DNA of 61,395 nt from Epulopiscium sp. Nele67-Bin005 (GCA_002007365.1 LNZR01000031.1:1-61395), one strand, 5' to 3'. Positions 18,972 through 27,601 are shown, counted from the stretch's first letter. The notes: generated from the letters alone by a model not told the origin. Made by a program: numbers and translations.

Positions 18972-19397
18972 CTACTTATTTTCTTCTAGTTGTTCCTTGT
19001 CTCGTGTTTGCTTGGCCATAAAAAATAACATTCTCAAAAAGGCCAATACCCAAATTGAAAGGGTGGACACCATTACGTGGTTCATTTGCAAATCTATCGT
19101 ATACATTACCCACGCTTTTATTATTAGTGAGGCAAACGTTAGGACGACAAGCCTAAGAGCATCTCCAAATAATTCTGTTAAGTTTGCAAAATATTTTAGT
19201 ACCTCAGAAAATAAATTGCAAATCATGTTGCTAATTATATTTGACACTAGAATAAATATAATCAAACTTTCGACGCTATTATACTTAGTTCCTGTAAAAA
19301 ATAAAATTCCACCTTGAATAATTAAACATGTTAGCACAAACCCAAATACAAATCCAATCGCTACAATTAATCCAAAAATACCTTTTACAACTTTCAT
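18972..19397 (-). CDS. Small multi-spanning membrane protein, possibly YrvL-like
   Basis: The 141-residue protein has about four hydrophobic helices (around residues 5-30, 42-62, 74-96 and 108-128) and a charged C-terminal tail. The layout and the GTKYNSVESLIIFILVSN segment recall the YrvL family of small membrane regulators, but I am not certain. I place the start at the ATG at 19397, six bases after GGAG; an in-frame start 11 codons upstream has no ribosome binding site. It lies between the PEGA-protein gene and cotS, on the same strand, after the cotS terminator. Confidence 0.6.
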   Translation of the reverse strand: MKVVKGIFGLIVAIGFVFGFVLTCLIIQGGILFFTGTKYNSVESLIIFILVSNIISNMICNLFSEVLKYFANLTELFGDALRLVVLTFASLIIKAWVMYTIDLQMNHVMVSTLSIWVLAFLRMLFFMAKQTRDKEQLEENK

Positions 19398-19494
19398 CTT
19401 TAGCTCCTTATCTATAATAATTATATCCAAAAGTAATTTTAACAGATATAACTACTATAATAAAATAATATTTGTTATTTTTCCCAAAAATCAC

Positions 19495-19520
19495 AAAAAA
19501 ACTCCTATAAAAATAGGAGT
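19495..19520 (-). terminator. Intrinsic terminator of cotS-like gene
   Basis: On the minus strand ACTCCTAT-TTTT-ATAGGAGT followed by seven T residues, just after the stop at 19528. Confidence 0.9.
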
Positions 19521-19527
19521 CTTTCAG

Positions 19528-20505
19528 TTATAAATGTTTTTCTATAAATTCTGTAGCAGTAACTTGTGCATCTTGATACTCAAGCATATTTTGCCACTTT
19601 ACTTCAAACATACTATAGTTATTTCTTCTTTTAGATTGTAAATATTTATAACAAATATTTGCATATTTTTCTGGGAAAATTAGCATTGATTTTAAGATAC
19701 AACGTTCTTCCTCACTTAGTGGTCTTATGGCTTCATAGTCTTCTATTAACTGTTGTAATATATCAACACGCCAATTATTCTTTTGCATAATTTTTGTTAA
19801 AACGCTACTTAAATCTAAAACTTGAACATTATAAGTACAATTATCAATATGCGCCATGTGGTAATAATTATCCACACGCTTAATCGTATGATATTTATAA
19901 TCATTATGTATTAAGTTTTTTGGTAATACAGTTTCTTCGCTCAAAGGCGCAATATAACTAAGTGCTTTGCGCTCCAAAGTTTCATAGACTCTGTAATCCT
20001 TCAAAAACATAATTTCAAAAGGTGTTTTTTGTGATAAATTCACAACTTTTTTCTTTAAGGCAGCAGTTTCTTTGTATCGTTTTGATACATAATCAGAAAT
20101 ACTTTTCATCTGTACAGACTCACTACTTCTATGCTCGGTTTCAAAATTCAAACCACATTTATGAAAGGCCGCAAGTAACGAAACTACGCCTTTTATATCT
20201 TTCATATCTTGAAAATCAATTTCCTTACCTTCCTGATGCTCTTGCAAAACATAGAGTTGACCCTTATTCTGCGCATAGGGGAGATTTTTTTTCGTAAGAT
20301 AAATCGAACTAACTTGGCTAAATCCATTACTTTTTAAATAATTAATTGCATCATTCATAAATAAAATTTGCTCAATAGAAATATTTACCTTTCTTAAAAT
20401 AAAAAACCCTTGATTGGTGTCTAAGTAGTAGTTACTTCTATTATAATAATATTTCCTAATATCCAATGCATATTGATTAATGAGAGCATGATTTAAGGTT
20501 TTCAA
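19528..20505 (-). CDS. CotS-family spore coat kinase-like protein
   Basis: The 325-residue protein matches the CotS/YtaA family of bacterial spore coat proteins with an aminoglycoside-phosphotransferase/kinase fold. Supporting features are the Gly-poor N-lobe (GFFILRKVN), a LIHNDYKYHTI segment where kinases have HxDxxxxN, and HIDNCTYNVQVLDLSSVLTK in place of the DFG region. It ends with the characteristic basic helix of the family. The catalytic loop Asn is not kept, so activity is doubtful. It is expected at the spore coat during sporulation. Start is TTG (20505) after a GGGGGG-type ribosome binding site; a terminator follows. Confidence 0.82.
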   Translation of the reverse strand: MKTLNHALINQYALDIRKYYYNRSNYYLDTNQGFFILRKVNISIEQILFMNDAINYLKSNGFSQVSSIYLTKKNLPYAQNKGQLYVLQEHQEGKEIDFQDMKDIKGVVSLLAAFHKCGLNFETEHRSSESVQMKSISDYVSKRYKETAALKKKVVNLSQKTPFEIMFLKDYRVYETLERKALSYIAPLSEETVLPKNLIHNDYKYHTIKRVDNYYHMAHIDNCTYNVQVLDLSSVLTKIMQKNNWRVDILQQLIEDYEAIRPLSEEERCILKSMLIFPEKYANICYKYLQSKRRNNYSMFEVKWQNMLEYQDAQVTATEFIEKHL

Positions 20506-20746
20506 CTTTTTTCCCCCCTTTATAATAAACGCTTATTTCCATTCTCTAATAATTTATATGACAATCCATAAAAAAAAATATCTACTTTTCATTTTTAGTT
20601 CACAATTTTAGTTGATAATATTGAGATATACACACTTTTTAGCCAGTAAGTTTAGGTTATTAAAAAAATTTTTTGGGAGGTTATCCCTTGACCCTAAATT
20701 ATAGTACTGTTAAGTTTAAACGATAAACCTAATTTTTAGAAGGGAG

Positions 20747-21658
20747 ATGATAACACTGAAAAAGGTATATATTGGTATAATTAGCTTTATTTTAATAATA
20801 ATTCTTGTGTTACTTGCAAATTATCAAATAAAATCGAGCTATGAGTCACTAACAAGAAATATAAGTGTACGAACTCTCTCACCTTCACAAACTCAAATAT
20901 TACAAGATATTGTGGCTGTAAAAATTATGCAAAATGAAGAAACGTTAGATTTTATGTTGGAAGATAATAGATGGTATATTTATTCAGACCATGTTTTGTT
21001 GGCAGATGCTACAGAAGTATTCAATTTGCTATCATACTTTCAAAATATAAATTTATTTGAATTAGTTGAAACCAATGTGTATGACCCCAGTTTTTATGGA
21101 ATTAATCACCAGTCAAAAACACTATCTTTATTAGATAGAAGTGGAGAAACTAGAACTCTTATGGCTGGCAATAGTTATTCTCTAACTCATTATTATGTAT
21201 ATGAGATGGAGAGTCAAACCGTTTATTTGATGGATAGAGTGTACTTTGATGGAATATCTACAAATATTACAAATTGGAGAACAAAAGATTATTTACAATT
21301 TGACAGAAATAATGCTCAACAAATTTTGTTTCAAATTAATGGACAAACTCATATTATTAATTTTGATGAATATGAAGAAAATATGCCTTCAGCTCAAACT
21401 TTAGAGTCAGAACGATTAGTTTATTTGCTTCAATTTTTGGAACAAACAAGAGCTAGGTATTATATTACGGATTATGCAACGCCTGAAATTTTATACAATT
21501 ATGGTTTATATAGCCCAGATGCAATTATAACGATAAAGTATAGCTCAGGAGAAGAAGTTCGCTTAATAATAAAAGAAAGTTTATACTCAGCTCATGATAG
21601 TTATGCAACATTAGATGGAACGAGTATTATATTTACAATTCCATCACCAACATTTTAA
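20747..21658 (+). CDS. Membrane-anchored DUF4340-like protein
   Basis: The ~300-residue protein has one N-terminal transmembrane helix (KKVYIGIISFILIIILVLLA) and a long extracytoplasmic beta-rich domain with repeated short motifs (WYIYSDH, TLSLLDRSGE, YYVYEMESQTVYLMD) typical of DUF4340. The first ATG (20747) touches the ribosome binding site AGAAGGGAG directly. The CTG at 20756 lies nine bases after it and would give LKKVYIG as the start, so a rare CTG start is possible. The usual DUF4340 partners (a Gld-type ABC transporter) are absent here, so the role is unknown. A possible promoter begins with TTGACC at 20698. Confidence 0.7.
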   Translation: MITLKKVYIGIISFILIIILVLLANYQIKSSYESLTRNISVRTLSPSQTQILQDIVAVKIMQNEETLDFMLEDNRWYIYSDHVLLADATEVFNLLSYFQNINLFELVETNVYDPSFYGINHQSKTLSLLDRSGETRTLMAGNSYSLTHYYVYEMESQTVYLMDRVYFDGISTNITNWRTKDYLQFDRNNAQQILFQINGQTHIINFDEYEENMPSAQTLESERLVYLLQFLEQTRARYYITDYATPEILYNYGLYSPDAIITIKYSSGEEVRLIIKESLYSAHDSYATLDGTSIIFTIPSPTF

Positions 21659-21659
21659 A

Positions 21660-21694
21660 CCCTCACCAAAAAAGTAGTGAGGGCTTTTTATTTT
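21660..21694 (+). terminator. Intrinsic terminator
   Basis: CCCTCAC-loop-GTGAGGG followed by CTTTTTATTTT, directly after the stop at 21658. Confidence 0.85.
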
Positions 21695-21805
21695 GAAAAT
21701 AATTAGAATATTCGCCTAAATAAGGACAAAAAAAGCGGATCATCATGAAATTTGAAATTGAGATTTTGTTTGAATGGTAAATCTGATATGAAATTTACAA
21801 ATCTA

Positions 21806-21848
21806 CAAAAAAAAGTTAACTGATTATGAGGAGTAGTTAACTTTTTTT
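21806..21848 (-). terminator. Intrinsic terminator of the S66 peptidase gene
   Basis: A perfect 14-bp inverted repeat (seven A, GTTAACT ... AGTTAAC, seven T) lies 24 bp beyond the stop at 21873. Confidence 0.8.
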
Positions 21849-21872
21849 GAGGGGTGTATAAATTGTGAATAT

Positions 21873-22892
21873 TTATTGGACTCCACTTTCTAAAATAGAG
21901 AAGGTTTTTTTCTCGCAATTAATTTCGGCTTCAACACCATATGGAATTGTAATTATTGGTGAAGTGTGACCGAAGTTCATATTATACAAAATTGGAATAT
22001 CAAGTTTTTCTTCATGTTTAATAACTTTTTCAATAATAGTTTTGTATTCCTCATAATATAAATTGTCGTATGGTTTGCCCCAAATTATCCCCTTGGCGTT
22101 TTGCAAAATTCCTTGAGTTGCATAGTTTCTAAGCCAATGAATTAGAAGGTCTGGAGGCGTTTTTGTTTCACAAGTTTCAAAAAATATAATCGCATCTTTC
22201 CACTTATCTCTATTCCAAAGGGTAGTACCCTTTAAATTTTCTAGCGACTCTAGGCAACCACCAATTAAATGACCTCTCGCAATGCCTGTCCCTTGCAAAA
22301 GTTCGTATCCGTTGTGAGGCTCTAATTTTCTATTTGTAGTTTGATTATCTGGGTTAAACCAGTCCAAAAATTGGCTTGTCCACACATCAGAATTAGCAAT
22401 TTCTCCAATAGGCTCTGTTTGGCAAAGTGCTTTTTCAAACCAATTTATAGTGTAGTCAAACATTTCCACATTCTGTCCAAAATCAGTCAAAACACTTGGA
22501 CCATAAAAGCTTGTAATTCCAGCCTGTTGGCAAATAAAATGAGTTGTAGTTGAGTCTGAAAATCCTACAAAAATTTTGGGGTTATTCGTTATAGTTTCAA
22601 AATTGATATATGGCAAAATTCTTGTGCTATCATCACCACCAATACACGCAATTATCGCTTTTATAGTTGGGTCTTTGAAGGCATTCATCAAATCTTGTGC
22701 GCGTTTTTTTGGGTTATCATAAATAAATTTGCCACCTTTTAAAGTATGCTCCATCTCAACAATTTCAAACCCTAGCTGACTAATTCTTTCTTTGGCGATG
22801 TTATACCGATAGAGCAAATCACCAGCTCCACCCCATGATAAACTTATAGTTGCAATTTTATCGCCCTTTTGTAAATGTTTAGGCTTAATCAT
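21873..22892 (-). CDS. S66-family serine peptidase (LD-carboxypeptidase / MccF-like)
   Basis: The 339-residue cytoplasmic protein shows the S66 landmarks. GDKIATISLSWG is at the N-terminus, IGGDDSTRILPYI marks the Gly-rich loop, GFSDSTTTHF contains the nucleophile Ser (GFSDST), and GGCLESLENLKGT and FETCETKTPPD hold the Glu. The catalytic His is probably in NFGHTSPIITIPYG. Members either cleave the murein tetrapeptide L,D bond during cell-wall recycling or, as in MccF, remove peptide-nucleotide antibiotics. The sequence resembles the MccF-like subgroup more than E. coli LdcA. AGGAGG precedes the ATG; the gene appears monocistronic. Confidence 0.87.
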   Translation of the reverse strand: MIKPKHLQKGDKIATISLSWGGAGDLLYRYNIAKERISQLGFEIVEMEHTLKGGKFIYDNPKKRAQDLMNAFKDPTIKAIIACIGGDDSTRILPYINFETITNNPKIFVGFSDSTTTHFICQQAGITSFYGPSVLTDFGQNVEMFDYTINWFEKALCQTEPIGEIANSDVWTSQFLDWFNPDNQTTNRKLEPHNGYELLQGTGIARGHLIGGCLESLENLKGTTLWNRDKWKDAIIFFETCETKTPPDLLIHWLRNYATQGILQNAKGIIWGKPYDNLYYEEYKTIIEKVIKHEEKLDIPILYNMNFGHTSPIITIPYGVEAEINCEKKTFSILESGVQ

Positions 22893-22946
22893 AAAAATAA
22901 CCTCCTGAATAATATATGTTCGTTTATTATAACAGAAGGTTTTTGA

Positions 22947-23786
22947 TTAATCAATAATTATTTCTACAATGGTAGGTTCGTTTGGCATTGCTGGCGGTGC
23001 ATTTTCTGGTTGTGGATTAGAAAGTTCTGGTAATAATAAATTTTCGTTTGAAAATACCTCTTCTTCGTGATAATCTTCCAAATTTACAACATCGTCATTA
23101 ACAACTCTATCTTCAGGAGCTACAAACCATTTAGTTTCGGTAAATGTACTGCCTCCATCGCTATATGAGTCGCAAAGTAATGAACGGGCTGCATCACCTT
23201 TACCGATTGTGTAGGCGTTAGGTGTGGCATAAAGTGTGTAGTCATCAAAGTAGCCAATATATTTGTTTCTCAGCTGGTTTCTGTGGTGAATAACTTCTTC
23301 TGGAGGGTTAGTTTCAAAGTCTGCAAGCAAATTTATTAAATATAATCCAGCAGAACAATTATTGTTTAGTGATGAAATATTGTTATGAGTAAAAATATCT
23401 GGAGAAAGACCATCACTATTAAACTCAAGAGTTTCAGTAATTACATAGTTGATTGCTGCAAGGTCAACAAAATATTCATCACTCCAATCTTTTTCAAAAT
23501 ACATAATTTTACCTTCGTATGAAGCTTTGAATTTGCTTCTCCATACTTGAGATGAGCCGTTAATTGTAGTTCCATCATACGATACGTATTGTCCGTTGTC
23601 ATATTCTTTTAGGATTGTTCCGAGTGTACGAGTAGTAGTCCCCCCCACAGGGACATCAACTAGTCTTAAAGTGTGGTCAGATTTTGATAATATGTATTGT
23701 GTTTCGTATTCCGTTCTGGTAATAAACCCCGTCATTAGCCCTGCACAAGGAATTAACAACGATAGCATTACTAAATTTTTTTTCAT
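22947..23786 (-). CDS. Secreted hypothetical protein
   Basis: I recognise no family. The ~279-residue protein has a signal peptide (MKKNLVMLSLLIPCAGLMTG), possibly lipoprotein-like because a Cys lies at residue ~14, but no proper lipobox follows. The body is beta-rich with many Tyr/Asp/Asn residues and two separated Cys (CSAGLYLINLL, LLCDSYSDGG). A Pro/Glu-rich acidic tail ends EPTIVEIIID. I chose the ATG at 23786, eight bases after GGAGG. The sequence TTCGACA, the 7-mer of a Spo0A box, occurs at 23849 upstream, but such matches are expected by chance. Confidence 0.7.
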   Translation of the reverse strand: MKKNLVMLSLLIPCAGLMTGFITRTEYETQYILSKSDHTLRLVDVPVGGTTTRTLGTILKEYDNGQYVSYDGTTINGSSQVWRSKFKASYEGKIMYFEKDWSDEYFVDLAAINYVITETLEFNSDGLSPDIFTHNNISSLNNNCSAGLYLINLLADFETNPPEEVIHHRNQLRNKYIGYFDDYTLYATPNAYTIGKGDAARSLLCDSYSDGGSTFTETKWFVAPEDRVVNDDVVNLEDYHEEEVFSNENLLLPELSNPQPENAPPAMPNEPTIVEIIID

Positions 23787-23972
23787 TTTAATAACCTCCA
23801 TAAATAATTTTTAATTGTAGCGTAAGTTTCATCTTATATATAATATATTTCGACACGTTCAGGAAATCTCATATTAAAAAAATGACATTATCACATGAGA
23901 GAGAAATATATTATTAAGTTATAGTGTAAATTTATGTATTAATATTCTTTTTTTGCTAATACAGCTCAAATT

Positions 23973-24014
23973 AAAAAAACTGATTTTCTAAATTTCTTAG
24001 AAATCAGTTTTTTT
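23973..24014 (-). terminator. Intrinsic terminator of abrB
   Basis: On the minus strand ACTGATTTCTAA-loop-TTAGAAAATCAGT followed by a T-tract, overlapping the last bases before the stop of abrB at 24016. Confidence 0.85.
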
Positions 24015-24015
24015 G

Positions 24016-24279
24016 TTATTCTTCAATGTTTAATCCAGCAAGTTTTGCTAACTCTTTGATAGATTGAACAGAAATTTTCTTACCTTTATAATCGATTAGT
24101 TGTTCCATGCTACCTGTAAAAATATCTGCTGGTTCATATTTTTTTAAGATAATTCTTTCATCATCTACAAAAATTTCCAAAGCATCTTTTTCTTGAATGT
24201 CTAAATTTCTTCTTAATTCGATAGGAAGCACCACACGTCCTAATTCATCTACTTTTCTTACTATTCCTGTTGATTTCAC
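24016..24279 (-). CDS. abrB: AbrB-family transition-state regulator
   Basis: The 87-residue protein begins MKSTGIVRKVDELGRVVLPI and continues ELRRNLDIQEKDALEIFVDD, almost identical to the swapped-hairpin DNA-binding domain of Bacillus AbrB. The C-terminal ~35 residues form the dimerisation tail. It is expected to repress sporulation and other post-exponential genes during growth. Start is GTG (24279), six bases after GGGAGAGG. A consensus promoter lies 60-90 bp upstream. SpoVT, the other close relative, is about twice this length, so AbrB is the better name. Confidence 0.9.
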   Translation of the reverse strand: MKSTGIVRKVDELGRVVLPIELRRNLDIQEKDALEIFVDDERIILKKYEPADIFTGSMEQLIDYKGKKISVQSIKELAKLAGLNIEE

Positions 24280-24746
24280 TATAATCCTCTCCCTTTAAAA
24301 ACATTTTACAAATATGCATTTTTATCTATTTAATATATAATATACCATAATTAGAAATAAAAGTCAATTGGTCTTTTGTAAATTTTTATCATTTTTTAAA
24401 ACTTTTGTGGTTTTGTTAATATATTATTCCTTATTATTCCAAAACGTACCTATTACTTCGACATTTTTCCTTGAAAAAATTAGATTTTCTCTATAAAAAT
24501 GTCAATTTTTATCTATCAATGTATAAATTGTGTAGAAATTTCTAAAATATCACTGATTATGCACAAAAATATGTATAATATACACTGGTGGTTAAATTTT
24601 TATAATATAAATTGTTTTATAATTTTTACGCTAGGCAATGCATATAGTTATAAGGACAAGGGATAGTAAGGCACGCTATCACATTTATTTTAGGCTTGAA
24701 TAAGTTAAAAACTTAACAGAGCGATATTTCAAAAAGGAGGTTTTTC
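24280..24746. other. 467-bp divergent intergenic region between abrB and spmA
   Basis: No gene is visible. The region contains the abrB promoter (24339-24367), a TTCGACA Spo0A-box-like 7-mer at 24457-24463 about 90 bp beyond the -35, and a TATAAT near 24573. A ~150-bp segment leading to spmA has several short complementary runs (GGATAG/CTATC; AGTT/AACT) and could be a structured 5' leader, but it fits no RNA family I recognise. Confidence 0.5.
24339..24367 (-). promoter_or_regulatory. SigA-type promoter of abrB
   Basis: Minus strand: -35 TTGACT, spacer of exactly 17, -10 TATATT; about 60 bp upstream of the GTG start. Confidence 0.75.
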
Positions 24747-25325
24747 ATGTTAAATTATTTGTGGAGCTTTATGGTTATTTTTTCGATAATCATGTCAATA
24801 TTCGGAGGAGATATGAGAGGCCTTACCACAGAAATGCTAAATTCTAGCCAAACAGCACTCAAAATTTGCTTTGAGACAGCTGGGGTTTTAGCTATGTGGA
24901 TGGGCATTATGCGTATTGCAGAGAAGGCTAATTTAATTGATACTCTTGCAGTACGAATGACTCCAATTCTTAATTTTTTATTTCCAGATGTTCCAAAAAA
25001 TCACCCAGCAAGAAAGTATATTGCTACCAATATTATTGCAAATTTTTTGGGTCTTGGGTGGGCAGCTACACCTCCGGGGCTTAAGGCTATGGTGGAGCTA
25101 CAAAAACTTAATTCTGATAAGCAAAGGGCCACAAACGCTATGTGTATGTTTTTGATTATCAATATTTCTTCAATTCAATTAATTTCTATAAATATGGTTT
25201 CTTATCGCCATTCTTATGGGTCGGTTAACCCTACAGAAATTGTTGGACCATCAATTCTTGCAACTTTATGTTCAACAATTGTAGCAATTATTTTTGCCAA
25301 AATGATGTATAGAAAGGAGCAATAA
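24747..25325 (+). CDS. spmA: Spore maturation protein SpmA
   Basis: The 192-residue integral membrane protein has about five hydrophobic helices and the nucleoside-recognition (Gate) domain signature of SpmA. Visible landmarks are AGVLAMWMGIMRIAEKANL, NFLFPDVPKNHPARKYIATN, NFLGLGWAATPPGLKAM and the NAMCMFLIINISSIQLI segment. SpmA and SpmB together are required for proper dehydration of the spore core in Bacillus. The ribosome binding site AAAGGAGG is strong. The stop is one base before the spmB start, so the two are translated as a pair. Confidence 0.93.
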   Translation: MLNYLWSFMVIFSIIMSIFGGDMRGLTTEMLNSSQTALKICFETAGVLAMWMGIMRIAEKANLIDTLAVRMTPILNFLFPDVPKNHPARKYIATNIIANFLGLGWAATPPGLKAMVELQKLNSDKQRATNAMCMFLIINISSIQLISINMVSYRHSYGSVNPTEIVGPSILATLCSTIVAIIFAKMMYRKEQ

Positions 25326-25326
25326 T

Positions 25327-25860
25327 ATGAATTTAATAATGACTGTATCCGACCTGATAATTCCTTGCATCTTTTTTGGAATTATTTTTTATGGACTCTA
25401 CAAAGGTGTAAATGTATATGAGTCTTTTGTGGAAGGAGCAACTGAGGGACTTAAGGTTGCAGTTGATATTTTACCAACGTTAATTGCGTTATTAGTAGCC
25501 GTTGGAATGCTTAGAGCTTCTGGGACACTTGATGCCATAGTACGCCTTATTAATCCACTAGTGGCCTCAACTGATTTTCCGAGTGAAGTTGTGCCAATTG
25601 CATTGATGAGAATGGTTTCATCATCAGCTTCAACAGGGCTAATTTTGGACATCTTCCAAACACATGGGCCAGATAGTTTTTTAGGAAGACTAGTTTCAAT
25701 TATGTTTGGTTGTACAGAAACAATTTTTTATACAATGTCTGTTTATTTTATGACAATTAAAGTCAAATACACAAGATATACATTAGCTGGTGCGTTAATT
25801 GCATCTTTTGCAGGGCTATTTGCTTCATATATTTTAACGCTACAAATTTTTGGAGCATAG
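25327..25860 (+). CDS. spmB: Spore maturation protein SpmB
   Basis: The 177-residue membrane protein carries the SpmB form of the Gate domain: YGLYKGVNVYESFVEGATEG, VDILPTLIALLVAVGMLRASG, the conserved PIALMRMVSSSASTG, GPDSFLGRLVSIMFGCTETI and FYTMSVYF. It pairs with SpmA in spore core dehydration. GGAG lies seven bases upstream of the ATG, overlapping the end of spmA. A hairpin about 100 bp downstream (25961-26003) with a U-rich tail probably ends the operon. Confidence 0.93.
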   Translation: MNLIMTVSDLIIPCIFFGIIFYGLYKGVNVYESFVEGATEGLKVAVDILPTLIALLVAVGMLRASGTLDAIVRLINPLVASTDFPSEVVPIALMRMVSSSASTGLILDIFQTHGPDSFLGRLVSIMFGCTETIFYTMSVYFMTIKVKYTRYTLAGALIASFAGLFASYILTLQIFGA

Positions 25861-25960
25861 ATTTAGTATTTTTTAATAGACATTATACCCTAATTTAACA
25901 GTAAATAAAAGGTAATTTTTCATATTAATATCAAAATATAGATATTGAAGAAGGATTTAG

Positions 25961-26012
25961 CTACTTTTTGATAAAATATATAACTTTTTATCAAACAAAG
26001 TAGTTTTGCTTT
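25961..26012 (+). terminator. Terminator-like hairpin after spmB
   Basis: CTACTTT-T-TTGATAAAA and TTTTATCAA-AC-AAAGTAG pair, followed by TTTTGCTTTT. It could serve spmAB or be the left-end structure of the IS200-like element that follows. Confidence 0.6.
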
Positions 26013-26065
26013 TAAAGAAATACTTTATATATACGTACAATGTTTGAATTTTGGTAATTAATTTG

Positions 26066-26104
26066 TAGTTGTATTATGTTATTCATTATTGTATAATACA
26101 ACTA
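26066..26104 (+). promoter_or_regulatory. Hairpin sequestering the transposase start
   Basis: TAGTTGTATTAT (26066-26077) is perfectly complementary to ATAATACAACTA (26093-26104). The 3' arm runs into the first base of the start ATG. There is no Shine-Dalgarno sequence. IS200-family transposase mRNAs are known to be kept silent by such 5' structures. Confidence 0.7.
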
Positions 26105-26511
26105 TGAAACGAAAATACAAGCTAAATCAAAATATTTGCTATTTATGTAAATATCATATTGTGTGGTGTTCAAAATATCGGCGTAAAGTCCTTGTAGATA
26201 AGGTACGAATAAGGTTAGAGGAGCTGATAATAGAAATTTGTGAGCCAATAAACGTGGATATAATTAAGTTAGAAATTCACCCAGAATATGTTTATTTACA
26301 AATGCAAGTAGACCCCCAAACGGGTGTACACAAAGTTATTAAGCAAATAAAAAGTAGGACATCAAGAATTTTGAGGGAAGAATTTCCGACTCTCAAAACA
26401 AAATTACCAACTTTGTGGACAAATAACTATTTTATTTCTACTGAAAATAAATTACAAAATGAAATTGTAGATGATTATATAAAAACACAAAAAACATCAC
26501 AACGCCAATAG
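26104..26511 (+). CDS. tnpA: IS200/IS605-family Y1 transposase with lost HUH motif
   Basis: The 135-residue protein is an evident IS200-type TnpA: KYHIVWCSKYRRKVL near the N-terminus, VDPQTGVHKVIKQIKSRTSR in the middle, LPTLWTNNYFIST, and the catalytic Tyr125 in DDYIKTQ. The metal-binding HUH motif, normally DHVHL, reads EYVYL (residues 61-65): both His have become Tyr, each a CAT-to-TAT type change. The ORF is otherwise full length, so the protein is predicted to be catalytically dead or repurposed. No tnpB accompanies it. I start at the ATG at 26104; an in-frame TTG five codons upstream lies in the hairpin. Confidence 0.85.
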   Translation: MKRKYKLNQNICYLCKYHIVWCSKYRRKVLVDKVRIRLEELIIEICEPINVDIIKLEIHPEYVYLQMQVDPQTGVHKVIKQIKSRTSRILREEFPTLKTKLPTLWTNNYFISTENKLQNEIVDDYIKTQKTSQRQ

Positions 26512-26552
26512 TTATTAAGTTACAATCAGATGAAGGAGAGTGAAATTAACTC

Positions 26553-27596
26553 ATGTTTTTTAAGAAATTAAAATCTTTTTTTGCATCAGAACCAGAAATT
26601 TATGAAGATACAATTTATCATAAAAATGGTGCGATTATGTACCAAGGTTCAATAAGAGGCTCAAATTATCATGGTTTAGGAAAATTATATGATGAAGATG
26701 GTCAGTTAAATTATGAGGGAGAGTTTAAAGATGGTCAACCTCATGGACAAGGTACGGCATATATAGATGATGGGGAAACTTATATGGGGGACTTTTATAA
26801 AGGCGAGCGTACAGGGGTTGGTGTGTATAGTTGGTCTGATGGTTCTATTTATAATGGTCATTTTTTGAACGGAGTAAAAGAAGGAAAAGGAAAATATGAA
26901 CTAGCATCAGGTATTATACTAGAAGGTAACTTTATGAATAATCAAATTCAAGGTTATGGTAGTGCGATTTATCCAGATGGCCGAATGTATGAAGGGGAAT
27001 TTACTGATGGAATAGCTGTAGGTAGAGGAAAAGTAACGTTTCCGAATGAAGAATATTATGAAGGAGAAGTTATTGAAGATGCAATTCCTCACGGCAAAGG
27101 TTCTTATAATTTCAAAGATGGAGGCACATACAGAGGTGATTTTGACCACGGTGCAATTACGGGTAAAGGTATAAAAATATTTGAAAATGGTCATAAGTAT
27201 ATAGGATTTTTTAAAGATGGAATGATGCATGGAAAAGGAACTTATGAAGATGAAAATCACCGTCTTTATGAGGGAGAATTTGAAGAAAATTATATGGTGA
27301 TGGAGACTTATAATAAAATTACATTGCCTTCTGGTGACCAGTATGAAGGAGAAATTTCTGATGGCGTTCCTCATGGATTTGGAAAAATTATTTTTCAAGA
27401 TAAAACTTCTTATGATGGGGAATTTTATTATGGGCAAATGACAGGTTATGGAACAAAAATATTTGAAAATGGTCATAAATATGTGGGATTTTTTAGAGAT
27501 GGAATGATGCACGGAGAAGGTACATATTATGATGATACAGGCGGGTACTATAGTGGAGAATTTGAAGATGATTTTATGGTAAAACGTTTTGGATAG
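26553..27596 (+). CDS. MORN-repeat protein
   Basis: The 347-residue protein lacks a signal peptide. After ~25 residues it is made almost wholly of about thirteen 23-residue MORN units, for example YEGEFKDGQPHGQGTAY, YMGDFYKGERTGVGVY, YEGEFTDGIAVGRGKV and YEGEISDGVPHGFGKI. A long internal duplication is visible: KIFENGHKYIGFFKDGMMHG (near residue 210) recurs as KIFENGHKYVGFFRDGMMHG (near residue 305). MORN repeats form an elongated beta-sheet that often binds membrane lipids or other proteins. Function in bacteria is mostly unknown. The GGAG ribosome binding site is rather far (13 bases) from the ATG. Confidence 0.9.
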   Translation: MFFKKLKSFFASEPEIYEDTIYHKNGAIMYQGSIRGSNYHGLGKLYDEDGQLNYEGEFKDGQPHGQGTAYIDDGETYMGDFYKGERTGVGVYSWSDGSIYNGHFLNGVKEGKGKYELASGIILEGNFMNNQIQGYGSAIYPDGRMYEGEFTDGIAVGRGKVTFPNEEYYEGEVIEDAIPHGKGSYNFKDGGTYRGDFDHGAITGKGIKIFENGHKYIGFFKDGMMHGKGTYEDENHRLYEGEFEENYMVMETYNKITLPSGDQYEGEISDGVPHGFGKIIFQDKTSYDGEFYYGQMTGYGTKIFENGHKYVGFFRDGMMHGEGTYYDDTGGYYSGEFEDDFMVKRFG

Positions 27597-27601
27597 ATTA
27601 G

